NCBI RefSeq assembly: GCF_037975245.1
Contig: NC_092572.1
Span: forward strand, 34,496,866-34,560,865
DNA: 64,000 bases
Source: Apostichopus japonicus
Lineage: Eukaryota; Echinodermata; Holothuroidea; Aspidochirotida; Stichopodidae
Direction: 5' to 3'
The stretch's first letter is position 1. Every line of letters begins with the position of its first letter. The translations under genes and the position numbers were made by a program. Below, in pieces: positions 35,936 through 46,992 of the stretch. Under the pieces are notes generated by a model. The model saw only the letters and a list, made by a program, of their open reading frames with translations. It did no database searches and had not been told where the DNA came from.

Positions 35936-36700
35936 CTCCAAAGTCTTTAAAGGAGCATTTTGTGTTGGTTTTCAATATTTGGTACTCCTTTTTTATCCCA
36001 TAACAATGTTGCTTATTAGCTTGACTTGTCCTGTTTCACGTCCAATAATATTACAACAAACATTGTCAATTTTACATTTTTGGAACTTTGACTTTGACCC
36101 AAATCACATCAAGTTTTCATATCAAATTCTTGCAATCTGTGCGATCCAATCCATTGCATGTATTGTTAGCACTTACTGTAAGGCTCAAAACCTAAGTACT
36201 TCGAACTATCATGATCGATCAACCAAAACTCATTAAAATATGTCCTCAAACTTTGCATGTTGCACTAAATAGATTAACATGTAACAAGACTCTAGTTTCT
36301 GGGTTCTTTCATTACAGCTCAAAGTCATATGGTGTTGCTTATTTGTGTTAATTAATTTTTAATAACAAATAACTAGTGCAAGGTACCCCAGGGATTCCAT
36401 AGGGCTTGTAACTCAAAATGTAAATGAACTGTACAATAGAGAGGGCTATTTCCAGTTGTTATGTAATCATTTTAAAGATCAATAGCACAATTACATTATG
36501 CAAGGTTTACCATTAGTATGGTGCAATTTATATCTTCTAGTTCAATATAAGGGGAAGGAGGGAGGAATACCTTAAAAAATATATGTTTAATCTATGTTGC
36601 ATATTTATAGCTGATTTGGAGGTATACTGTACAGAAAGTCCAAATGTATCTCTCAACTACCTATCCTCCTTTAAAGCTAAATTTAGGTCACAATGAGGCC
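35936..36700. other. no gene seen
   Basis: AT-rich sequence without a recognisable element. Confidence 0.55.
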
Positions 36701-36705
36701 ACATG

Positions 36706-36850
36706 TTCTGTGAAAAAAAAAACATAATACATGCAGGGGAGGGGGGGGGGTATGCTCTGTGACAATAAAAACATAATACATGCAGGGGAGGGGGGTATGC
36801 TCTGTGACAAAAAAAAACAATACATGCAGGGGAGGGGGGGAGGAGGATAA
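36706..36850. repeat. three tandem units of about 47 bp
   Basis: Each unit reads TCTGTGACAA, an A run, ACATAATACATGCAGGGGAG and a G run. The array creates a spurious minus-strand open frame of 143 codons (36657-37088). Confidence 0.9.
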
Positions 36851-37104
36851 TACATGGACAACTTTTATAAATGTTTAACATGTTGCTCTTGCAATTCAGG
36901 AGAGTACAAAAATAAAGGGTCACTGAAGGACAGTATACAGGAAAAATGAGGTAATGAGACCATAATTCCTTTATGTTAATTCTGTGACAACAGACAAAAA
37001 CAGAATACTGCAGTGTTGTCTTTTTATGGTACTTTAGAATGTAGTCAGGGTTGAGGATCCAGACTTGGGGAAAGACCCATTTTTTCACTTGTTCTTTTGT
37101 AAAT

Positions 37105-37192
37105 TAATTTACTTTCTTTGTAAAGCGCTTTGAGCAGTAACTGTTGTTTACTGATTTGGCGCTATATAAGTTTCATTTATTATTATTATTAC
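37105..37192 (+). mobile_element. LINE/SINE-type 3' tail
   Basis: CTTTGTAAAGCGCTTTGAGC, then TTTGGCGCTATATAAGTTTC and (ATT)n. This is a typical 3' tail of L2/CR1-like retroelements and their SINEs, here without a body. It resembles the tails at 54045-54120 and 23620-23655. Confidence 0.65.
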
Positions 37193-37234
37193 TAAAGGGG
37201 AGCTCATTAGAGCCTTAACATGAGAGCAGTGAAG

Positions 37235-38020
37235 GTTAATCAACAGTTGGGGTGATCAATACAAAACATGTTTGGAGATACTCTCACACTAGTGTCTCAA
37301 TACATAAAATGTAAAGTGATATTGTCACACCGGCATGTGTCTCAATGAATTACTATTTATGATCACAATTTGGCCATGTTCTCAATACATGACTTGCATG
37401 AGGATATTGTACAAATTTAATGATCACACTGGCTTTTGTCTCTCTTTACTGTCAGTCTACATAACATGTGTGAAGATACCGGGACAATGAACTGTGTTCA
37501 AAACATGAATAAAAATATTGTCACACTGGCCCGTGTCAATACATTTAACTTCAGTATTGTCATTCTGGCCTTTGTCTTTAAGAATAACATGTGAGGAGAT
37601 ATCATCATAATGGTCATTGTCTCAATACATGGATGGAGATATTGTCACATTTGCCAATTCTCAACACTGGCATGTGTCTCAACACATTAAAATTATAATG
37701 ACATTCTATTATCTCAATACACTCACATGTATCAGAGATAAATTGTCACAATGGTTTAATTGTCTCTATACACTAACATGCATATTGATACTGTCACACT
37801 GACCAGTGTTTGAATACAACATGTATGGAGGTATTTGAACACTGACCTGTAACTCAATGCGCGTCTCTACAATACTGTCACAATGGCCATTGTATCTAAC
37901 ATGTATTCATCCTTGGGTATGTTGTCACACTGAGCTTTGTCTCTAAACATAACCTGTACGGAGGTGCTGTCACACCGGCCAGTGTCTCAACACATACATA
38001 GCAGGTACAGCAATAGGACC
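37235..38020. repeat. degenerate minisatellite, about 55-65 bp unit
   Basis: Around a dozen diverged units sharing GATATTGTCACACTGGCC, GTGTCTCAATACAT and AACATGTATGGAG. Unit boundaries drift and several units have deletions, so this is an old array. Single units also occur at 35676-35745 and 38216-38285. Confidence 0.85.
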
Positions 38021-38195
38021 ATTATCACAAGTGTTGTTTTTTTGTTATTTCTCATTTCCTAATTTTTGTTAAGGTTACTAGTTTTGTTAAACATTTATTA
38101 TTTGTCTTTCTGGTACCCTGTGTATATATGCTTAATTATACTTAACTATGTATTTGTACTTGCATGCATACACAAAATAAATCAAATCAAATCAG
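38021..38195 (+). mobile_element. possible retroelement 3' end with (AAATC)n tail
   Basis: AT-rich sequence ending AAAATAAATCAAATCAAATC. Short pentamer tails of this kind are seen on some LINEs, but no coding remnant was found. Confidence 0.3.
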
Positions 38196-38215
38196 TGCCT
38201 AAATAGGTAGAATGT

Positions 38216-38462
38216 AAGAAGATATTGCCACACTGGCCCGAGTCCTTAGTACATAAGATGTTTGGCGATATTGCTTTGTATTGCCTCCTAATTTCAATTT
38301 GATTGAATTGCACTATCGAGGAAAATGCATTCAGATAATGGTACTGGGGGAAAGTGGTGTTCTGGGTAGGCCTATAATTAATCCTACCCAGATGTGGCAG
38401 GGACTCTCTCTAGGAGGGCAGATTGAGGGACACTTTACCATTACAGAAGTATTGTGCCTGGA
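38216..38462 (+). repeat. duplicated segment (matches 35676-35935)
   Basis: Second copy of the segment described at 35676. Similarity ends at GTATTGTGCCTG. Confidence 0.85.
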
Positions 38463-40106
38463 AAATTCTTGGTAATTTGACAATCAACCTCAAAAAGCTG
38501 CTTTAACATATATCAGTGATGGACTTTGCTCCTTCACATGATATTTATGCAGTGTAAGAAAATGAAAAGTTGATGACCAGTGCAATGTACAAGTCCTAAC
38601 AGAAATTGGAAAAGCAAATGTACTTAAATGCCTATTATTCTTAATTTTCTTGTAATGATAAAATATCTGGTAAAACTTCATTTCATTTCAAGAATTAACA
38701 TGACATTTATTGGGAGGATTAACAGTAAAAGGACTGCTAAGCATTGACAAGTTATAATTAACCTTCATCTCAATTAAGTCTTAATCCATAGTAAACAAAG
38801 CAATAACGGCGGACCATTCAAGTTACTTCCTGTTTGATTCAGTCTTAGACAGCAGATTTACACCATATAGTTTAAAGTGGTCCATTGTAGTGTGAACTAA
38901 TATCAAACAATGAAACAAAATTAACAATTTCAGGCATTATACTGTATCCAACTGTCATTAGACATATATCAGAGACATGTAAATGAAGTCAAGGATCCTA
39001 TGCAACTGATAATTTCGTGAGGAACTGAATTTAGTAAACGTACACATTAGCAAAGTGGCAGAAGATATACTTCAGTATGCTATAGGCCTCTACCAAATTT
39101 ATTTCTTGCTTTCCCTATTGTTCAAGTGTTTATATTTTCAAGCACTCAAAAAATATATGTTAAAAACATTCAAATGCTAAAATCCACAAGTTATCCTAAC
39201 AACTTACATTTAATGATTAGAATATCACATAGGTTTGCTATGTCTTGTTTTTTTCATAAAAGGCAAAAAATAACCAGTTAGCAGCTTTTAATGAAACCCT
39301 TGCATACAGTACTTGCAAATATAAAATATAGCTCAAAGCATTCCCTAAATTATCGGGGAACTAATTATGGCTAACCTCAAAGTAGAACTAAGTTAAGCTG
39401 GGAGGCACTTTATTGCAAAACACAGAATGGAATATTTTAACCATACTGAAGTACATTTAAAGCAATTTGAAAGAACAACATGTAAAACGTGGAAAGTTTC
39501 TTATATACTTATTCAGTTAATTTTCATTTATTTGCTTTTCATTGTTTTAATTGCTATTTTTATTTATTATTATCATTTTATTTATTTATTTAATTATTTG
39601 TTATTTATTTATTATTACAATTTTTTTTTTTTTGGGGGGGGCAGGTTGTCTGAACCCCAAGAATCCCCTGTTTGTACAGGTATGTTATGTACTATCTCAT
39701 GTAGTATTTTGAAACAACTGAATAATAACAATGATTAAACACTACTCCAATCCTTGAAGAAACTTTATCAATTAAGAAGGAATTGGATCAATGAATCAAT
39801 TTTGTTGTTGATACTACCTTTACCAAATCCTGCACCCATAGTTCTGAAGGCTACTTTTCCATTTTGAAGAAGATTACTGATAGCTTTACAAATGATTTGT
39901 AAATTATTAACTACAGGAAAAAAGTTAAAAACTCATACAGTTGTAATTCTTCCCTCCTATAAGGATAACACTATTCATACTGCTTTGCAGTTCACATAGA
40001 CCCTGTATACTTTCCAACTGATTTAATCCAAAATACTGCATCCCCCCCCCCCCCCAAGGTCCACATCTCTGCAAATACTAAATTCAAATGATTCAATTAG
40101 CACTGG
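38463..40106. other. no gene seen; includes T-rich low complexity
   Basis: AT-rich. A strongly biased ATTTATT tract at 39515-39635 ends in a T run and a G run, which may mark the end of a degraded element. Confidence 0.55.
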
Positions 40107-40385
40107 GAAATGACCAATAAACATTGCAACATCTTACATCAAGGGCCTTATAAAATCCAAAACATTCCAAAAGGGGAGGTGGACACCCTACCCCCCCCCC
40201 TTGGACCACTCCCCAAAGTTTCCCTACCTGCAGATATTAACTTCAAATATGCAATGACTTGTACTGAGAGAGAACCAGTAAATATTGCACCTAATTGCTA
40301 CAAAAATTCCAAACATTTCTTAAAGGGGAAAGGGGGAACCCTTTGTCCACTACCCCCCCCTGGCCCCACTCTCAGACACCAAATT
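40107..40385. repeat. dispersed units related to the 18746-19335 array
   Basis: Two units with GGGAAATGACCAATAAACAT, TTGCAACATC, AAAATCCAAAACATTCC and C runs after GGACACCC. They follow the same order as the units near 19 kb. Confidence 0.65.
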
Positions 40386-43279
40386 TTACTACCAGCAGCT
40401 TCCCAAATGAACCACTTAAGCAACAAAGACATCTCTTCAACCCTTTCCATGTAATTTACCATGAAGGTATCCCATTTCTAGTTACTAAATCAACTGTAAT
40501 TATAATTTTTCTACAGTAGGGTGTGATTATATAACTTCTCTGTATGTGTGGATATATTATGACTTTTACCTCTCCCTGACTTATGTAGCTCTCACCTCCT
40601 CCATTTATTTTGGTTTCTAACTAGGCCATACACAACAGTCAGTCTCATCATCTATAGCGTGCCCCCCCCCCACCTGGAAAAATATGTACGCCCCAGTAGG
40701 AAAACTACATGAAAAAATTGTAAGCATTGCTTGACAGAGCTGGGAATTAAACTGATACCTCATTTTCTACTTCCCTTACCAATATTTTTAAATTCAGTTT
40801 TTCATACAATTTTGTTGCTATAAAATAATGTACAGATTTACTACATGCTAGTGAGTTCATTCTAAAATCCTGCATATTGGTGAAATGTGAAACCTATAAC
40901 ACCAACATCTATCTTGATCACATTTTCTATTGCATAAACATTTGTACTTTGTCAATCAATTTCAACATATCCACTCTGGGACATGTTGAAAAAGTGTAAT
41001 TAAATTCTACAAGTTGCATATGAAATTGTGTGAGTAGATTAATAAATTGTAAAGGTCCATTCCCAAATGTTGTTTATGACAAATAGCACTCAGTTATTCA
41101 GCAGAATGTACTAAGACACTTTTTTAACTTAAAGCTGATGTTTTGCTTTGATATGTCACAATAATAGAGCATTTTTGTGCAATTCAGAATACTCAATCTT
41201 CTAGCCTTTTTAGGTATGTTCATTTAAGCTATGCTCAATGTCATGAATGCATTTTTAATGAATTAAGTGCTGAAGTCAACTCCTCAGTGTAGTTCTCATT
41301 GGTAATGTTACCTTCTGTATTATAAACTTCTTTACACTGCCCAAAATCTTTTGCCTTGATATCAACACTAAATCAACCTAGTATTAAATCCAGCCTTTTT
41401 CCTTCACAGATTTTGTGTGACCTTGCAAACTGGAGGCAATACAGTCATATTATGAATTTTATTCAATTAGTCAATGTATAGATAAACTTAGACATCCAAA
41501 AGTTGAAAGCTTAAAAAATCCATAGATATGGTATGTATAGCTTTCTGAATATAGCACAATGTTACTTATGAGCAATTGTTTCAAAACCCATTTTACAAGG
41601 TGTTAAATGGTTGAGAAATGCACCTAAAATCTGAACACACAAAGTCCCTGTAACCTCCCGCAAAAGCCTTTCAAATGGTTTGACTATACACCACTCAAAT
41701 GCCACCACTCTTGGCAAAACATTTTCAGGTGAATTCATGTCCATATTACTTGATTATTTGTGCATGCATCAATAACAATTAAAGGTGACTTACCAGAGTA
41801 TATCTATAGCCAATGGTGGGTAGTCAGCCATTCATAATTGATGACCAATGGAATTCTCAGTTTGTAACAAATTTCTGCCACAGCTGTGTAATACAAACAA
41901 ACATTTTTCAATGCAATATCCATAACTATATTCTCAGTGATGTACATACAAAATTATATTCCAATGATGCATACAGTTTTTGTAATAATGCAAGACCCCT
42001 AAATGTTAAGTCCTTTGCCTACTGTAACAAATTACTGAAGTATTATACTAAATAAACAATAATAGTTTGCTGTTATTGGCTTGGTGATCAATGGTTTTCC
42101 CTGCTTAAATGAAACATACTTGAGTTAATAAAGCAAACTATTGTTTTATGCAATATTGTGCTCTGTACTTCTTCAAACAAAATATTCAAGTTAAGTAGCC
42201 AGACATATGAAAAAGAATGGGTAATTACTTGATGAAGAGATTCTTGGCCCCACAAAATTAACCATTTGGAGGTAAGAAAATATGAATTACTTAAAATGAT
42301 AAATTGATGAATCACTGCAAATCATTGGAGCTCCCTATTAATCAAAGTGCCTACTTCGCCAAAGTGTTCAATAGGCCTTATTACATACTTAATTAAGATA
42401 AGAGGAACACTCACCATCACAGCTTCAAAATGATCCCATACTTTCTTGTATATTTTTCGTGGCAGTTCCATGCAATTAGTGTACAAATTACACTAATCTT
42501 TTCCTCAATTACCAGTGCCCGGGGTTTTCGAGTTACGATTTGTATTGAAGAACCGATGTATTTATAAGTGCCTTAGTTAAAGCCTACATTCTGGAAATTT
42601 AATTGATTATCTTTGCAAGCTATGTTACTAGTTACAAATAAATCATGACCAGTTGTATCATTGTTGAATGTGTATCATTCGTTTACCAACCTAAGCCAAG
42701 TGCAGACATGATGCAGGCCTACATATGGCGAGGACAAAAAAGTGCTGAAAATAACAAACTAGTGTCTAGGATATACATCAAATGTAACTTGTTACAGTAA
42801 TGATATTACTTCTATCTCTTTACTGCACACCAATGCCAGTTCTCACCAATTACCGATTCAGGATAAACATTTTTTCTCTGCTGTATGGATCTATAAAACA
42901 ATGACTTTTGGAAAGCACTTTATATAAAGTTGCTAAAGAAGTTATAACACTTTGCGATGTAACTTGAAATGTTACCAGATCACTCTAGGCATGGTAGAGC
43001 ATAGGTGCTAAGGTTGTGGGGAGACAGGTAAGCAAGGATGCAGAGTAAATACATCCTTTTCCTTCTGTCATTATTCCAACAGCACAATTTCTACACTGCA
43101 TTGAAAGCAATAGTTTGGGGCAGATTAGAACTGCACAAGGCAAAATGGTGGCAGTAATTAAGAACCTGCTCAAGTTCAGTCAAGCGTGAAGGTCAATTGT
43201 ATGGAGGTGTGTGAACAGGCATTAACAAAGAGGGGTTGTCAGAGAGATGTTTCAGCCTGATAGTTGCATTGAAAATGTA
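40386..43279. other. no gene seen; AT-rich
   Basis: Long, mostly unique AT-rich stretch with a C run at 40663-40672. A minus-strand open frame at 41562-41744 has a plausible residue mix, but no splice sites or family resemblance to support it. Confidence 0.55.
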
Positions 43280-43282
43280 CAG

Positions 43283-43375
43283 TGTCCTTACGGGGTACTG
43301 AATTTGTTCCCCGTAAGGAATGTGTACCCTGTAAGTAATGCTGAAACTCGTATAGTACCCCATAAGGTATCAAAC
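43283..43375. repeat. alternating CCTTACGGGGTAC motif
   Basis: The motif occurs four times in about 90 bases, in both orientations: CCTTACGGGGTAC, CCCCGTAAGG, GTACCCTGTAAG and GTACCCCATAAGG. This looks like a small or decayed foldback arm. Confidence 0.6.
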
Positions 43376-43379
43376 TTGA

Positions 43380-43900
43380 ACACACACATACATACACACA
43401 CACACACGCCAACCTGAATACATAGGTTCCTTTGCTTTTAGCAAGGAACCAAAAACGATAAAAATCGGAAGAGGAATCGGATAGCTATCCGTTTATAGGA
43501 AATGGAGTCAATATCAAAAGTTAGGAGAGGGCTATTCCACATCCGAATGGCTCAACAGATAGCAAATCAGGTCCTTTATCACTGTGGCTAGAAGACCCGA
43601 ACGAAAAACTGGCTGTTTCGATTCCTCCGGGAAAATTGGATAGTATTCTGATAAAAAATAGGTATAGTGTGACCGGGCCTTAACAATGACACTAAAACTT
43701 GGTTTCCTCTGAACTATTATTAAGATTAACTGTTGCATTTTAACATTGTAATCTCTAACTTGACTAAATTACAAGATAGTAAGTGGATTCCAAATTTGTG
43801 TAATTTTACTGGAATAACAATAAATGCACATTTGTTACATGCAAGTGTTGTTTATAGTTCATTTCAGTTTTTGTCACTATTTCTCCTCCCTCCCTCCCCC
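43380..43900. other. no gene seen
   Basis: A short CA-rich tract (43380-43410), then mixed sequence leading to a pyrimidine tract at the assembly gap. Confidence 0.5.
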
Positions 43901-44000
43901 NNNNNNNNNNNNNNNNNNNNNNNNNNNNNNNNNNNNNNNNNNNNNNNNNNNNNNNNNNNNNNNNNNNNNNNNNNNNNNNNNNNNNNNNNNNNNNNNNNNN
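43901..44000. other. assembly gap (100 N)
   Basis: Exactly 100 Ns, the usual placeholder for a gap of unknown size. The left side ends in a CCCTCCCTCCCCC tract that may have stopped sequencing. Confidence 0.99.
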
Positions 44001-44635
44001 CCATATTGTTTTGCTTATATTTATTACACTTATACCGCTATCAGTTCTTTCCTCGTTGTTTGTTGATGGGCTAGTAAGTGTTCCAAGATGGGTTATTCTT
44101 TCCGTGATTACTGTTTGGAACTTTTGATGACCTTTCTCCGCTGTGGCCCATTGATTTTTTAGTTAATGTCAACGTATGCTCTTTTTTCGCTCGTAGCAAT
44201 AAAACAAACTACTGATTAAAAGTGGAAATGAATACTGGAATATGAACGTTTGTTTATTAAAATACTTGCTTTAATGAAAGGTTACGACGGATGACATGTT
44301 TCCAACTTGTGGTGTCTAAGGCTTTTGTCGCGAAGTTGGCGTGATAGTGGAGTAATAACCAGGCGTTGAAACGAAGGTTGTGAATAAAACGGAATAACAT
44401 CACAGAAAATTAGGCATTTTCTCCCGTAACATCATTAATGTGCACAATTAGCTAATATTTATCCATAAATAAAACTAGAATCCAGAAAAGAAATGGTCAA
44501 TCTTCGACGATTTTTTTTTTATGGGAATTGCAGTTATTTCCATTATTTATAACGGCTAGTAGAGTGATTAGGACAGTGTTGTTCATAGGTGTCCGTAGAC
44601 CATTTGGAATGAGAAAAGAGAAAGAGAGAGCGATA
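44001..44635. other. no gene seen
   Basis: Mixed sequence between the gap and the microsatellites. No element or exon is recognised. Confidence 0.5.
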
Positions 44636-44636
44636 G

Positions 44637-44690
44637 ATGGACGGACGGACGGACGGACGGACGGACGGACGGACGGACGGACGGATGGAT
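44637..44690. repeat. (GGAC)n microsatellite
   Basis: About 12 units of a GGAC/ACGG tetramer, bordered by GATGGAC and GGATGGATGG variants. Confidence 0.97.
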
Positions 44691-44702
44691 GGAAACCAAA
44701 CG

Positions 44703-45135
44703 TATACATACATACATACATACACACACACACATACATACACGCATACATACATACATACATACATACATACATACATACATACATACATACATACATA
44801 CATACATACATACATACATACATACATACATACATACATACATACATACATACATACATACATACATACATACATACATACATACATACATACATACATA
44901 CATACATACATACATACATACATACATACATACATACATACATACATACATACATACATACATACATACATACATACATACATACATACATACATACATA
45001 CATACATACATACATACATACATACATACATACATACATACATACATACATACATACATACATACATACATACATACATACATACATACATACATACATA
45101 CATACATACATACATACATACATACATACATACAT
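44703..45135. repeat. (CATA)n microsatellite
   Basis: A tetramer array of about 430 bases, uninterrupted from about 44744 to 45135, with CA-rich variants at the left end. All open frames here (THTYIHTYIH-type and YVCMYVCM-type) are repeat artefacts. The assembled length should not be trusted. Confidence 0.98.
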
Positions 45136-45320
45136 TACATTATTCCCCTTTGAAATTGTCAGCGTACAGAACGTAATGAAAGCATTCTTTATACATTCCT
45201 ACATACATTCCTACATTCCTACATACATATCATACATTCCTACATACATACATACATACATACATTACATTATTTTCAGCGTACAGAACGTTGTAAGGAA
45301 AGCATTCTTTACACATATCT
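45136..45320. repeat. tandem duplication with degenerate CATA tracts
   Basis: CAGCGTACAGAACGT and GAAAGCATTCTTTA-ACA occur at 45160-45205 and again at 45277-45318, separated by a TACATTCC/CATA tract. The unit is roughly 120 bp. Confidence 0.8.
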
Positions 45321-46040
45321 AAGATGTCTTTCTTTCTTCTACCTATTATTCCATTTATAGGCAAAATTACATTTTCTTCAATACTCTTAGCTTCAAGGTA
45401 TCAGTTTTAGTAGATATTTTGCTGACTATTAAAATATTGCCGAAGAGTCCTGTCAGTCAAGTTGACAACCACATACGTTCAAATTTAAGTAATGTTAATT
45501 CCTGAAGCAAGATGACTCCTTAAACATCTGAGAATAAATAAAAACCTGTGCCTTTTTTTAAATTTCTAATTACTCAAAAACCTACAAATTACTTTTCTTC
45601 AATTTTTATCCCTTCAATATTTTTTTAATGTTTAACATTTGTAATTTTTGAAGATACCATATATATATAGTTAGTTTAATTGGATTTCACATATAATATT
45701 ATATCTTGCAAATCAACGTTCTTTTGCCAAATAAGAAGAACTTTGAATGAAAATGCATCTCGGAAGAAATTTTCTGTGCATTTCTTGAAATGGTGTTGAA
45801 TGTTAGTGCGGTTGATGGAGATACTTATTAGCAATGCAGTTTTTTCATCTCATTACAGGTAGGTTGTAATTCTGTTGTACCACTAATGGTACATTATATG
45901 TGTTCAAACATTAAGAACAACAAATAACGAAATGTTTAAGAACCCCCCTCTCCCCTCCTTTTTATGCCACCACAACTTTCGTACAAAGAAAACGGGCCCG
46001 CGCCCACCCCCTCTCTCCGTCCCTGGTATACTGGTATGAT
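45321..46040. other. no gene seen
   Basis: AT-rich with one GC-rich patch near 45985-46025. No element assigned. Confidence 0.5.
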
Positions 46041-46200
46041 CATGGGCGGCGATCATGGGGGGACGGGGGGGTGGGACATGTCCCCCACAATATTTAGGTG
46101 GGGGATATAGTATTTAATATCCCCCAATATTTGGTGGCAATTTTTTTTTGTGTGTGGCTTTAAATAGAAAATAATGAGTGAGATTATATATCCAAATCAT
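46041..46200 (-). mobile_element. right-end fragment of the 29674-35160 hAT-type family
   Basis: CATGGGCGGCGATCATGGGG, a G run, GGGACATGTCCCCCACAATA and TTTAGGTGGGGGATATAGTA match the reverse complement of the right end at 35160-35040. The fragment is cut near 46200 by a CATAGGCGTA-type element. Confidence 0.8.
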
Positions 46201-46220
46201 ATTTGGCGGCTGCGGCGCCA

Positions 46221-46545
46221 CAGGCGTAGGAGCCTAATTTGATTTGGGGGGGGGGGGCTGTAACGACTTGCCCGAAAAATATAATCCAATATTTTTGCGC
46301 GCTCCGTGCGTCCAACATGTTAATGTGCATATCATAAAGGCATACATCGGTTATTACATCACATGCCAATAACATACAATCTTATTCCGTGTTATTACCC
46401 ATTCCTATTGGTTAGAATTATTTGGGAAGTCGTTACAATAATAATGATAATAATAATATAAGTTTAAACATTGAAAAACACATTGCAAAATTATTATTCT
46501 TTCAGTAGGTGCCCCAAAAATTCTCAGCATATTGCCCGAATTTTC
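46221..46545 (+). mobile_element. truncated CATAGGCGTA-type hAT element
   Basis: CAGGCGTAGGAGCCTAATTT, TTGCCCGAAAAATATAAT, GCGCGCTCCGTGCG and CACATGCCAATAACATACA follow the order of the intact element at 27452. It ends abruptly at CCCGAATTTTCA, where the Penelope-like remnant begins, so its right third is missing. Confidence 0.85.
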
Positions 46546-46659
46546 AGAAACACTTTTGAACCCCAGTGGTTCAGGAGGAAGATTAAAGATAGTCTCCTAA
46601 TAAAAGAAAATGCTGACTTAAATAGAAATGTAGCGAGCTACGGGTTGGAGCTATTCTAA
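46546..46659 (+). pseudogene. Penelope-like element ORF, GIY-YIG C-terminal tail
   Basis: An open frame ends at 46659 and encodes FEPQWFR, then RKIKDSLLIKENADLNRN, then VASYGLELF and stop. The pattern of basic residues, K[ED]xxxI, spacer, LNR and G-x-E-L is what I expect at the C-terminus of the GIY-YIG endonuclease domain of Penelope-like retroelements. That enzyme nicks target DNA to prime reverse transcription. Only about 38 residues remain of a protein usually several hundred long, so it is a 5'-truncated insertion. A hammerhead-like core lies 180 bases downstream, which strengthens the call. Another GIY-YIG element is the alternative. Confidence 0.6.
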
Positions 46660-46795
46660 TCCCTATTTACTTTTTATTGCTGGTTGTTCTATTCATTCCT
46701 AGTTTAAAAATTCACTAAAAAAATTTGCTGGTTGTTCTAATCATTCCTAGTTTAAAAAAAAAGAATCACTCATGCTTATCACTATTGTCGTCTTC
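46660..46795. repeat. short tandem duplication in the element's 3' region
   Basis: TTGCTGGTTGTTCTATTCAT and CCTAGTTTAAAAA occur twice, about 50 bases apart, between the ORF stop and the hammerhead-like core. Confidence 0.8.
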
Positions 46796-46839
46796 GGATG
46801 TATATTAGCCCTTGTATTTAATTGATCTTGTACAATTGC

Positions 46840-46868
46840 CTGACGATGGAGTGGTGACCACTCCGAAA
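46840..46868 (+). ncRNA. hammerhead ribozyme-like core
   Basis: CTGACGA is followed by one base, a perfect 7-bp stem (GGAGTGG, loop TGA, CCACTCC) and GAAA. These are the invariant CUGANGA and GAAA boxes joined by stem II. Hammerhead motifs are known in Penelope-like elements, and this one sits downstream of a matching ORF tail. Stems I and III, and therefore the cleavage site, are not obvious, so activity is uncertain. Confidence 0.55.
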
Positions 46869-46914
46869 TATAGCAGTATGTCGTTGTTAAAAATATTCGC
46901 TTGTTTATCTTTTA

Positions 46915-46922
46915 TATTATAT

Positions 46923-46991
<69 letters not shown>
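46915..46991. repeat. (TA)n microsatellite
   Basis: A TA array of about 70 bases, preceded by ATATTATATTATAT. Confidence 0.97.

Positions 46992-46992
<1 letters not shown>

Noticed and set aside
36657-37088. Minus-strand open frame of 143 codons
   Set aside because: Its most regular part is three copies of a 47-bp tandem repeat; the rest has no protein-like pattern.
41562-41744. Minus-strand open frame with a protein-like composition
   Set aside because: No splice signals, no recognisable family, AT-rich codons; best treated as chance.
44497-45322. Long open frames on both strands (up to 264 codons)
   Set aside because: They are produced by the CATA and GGAC microsatellites, which lack stops in several frames.
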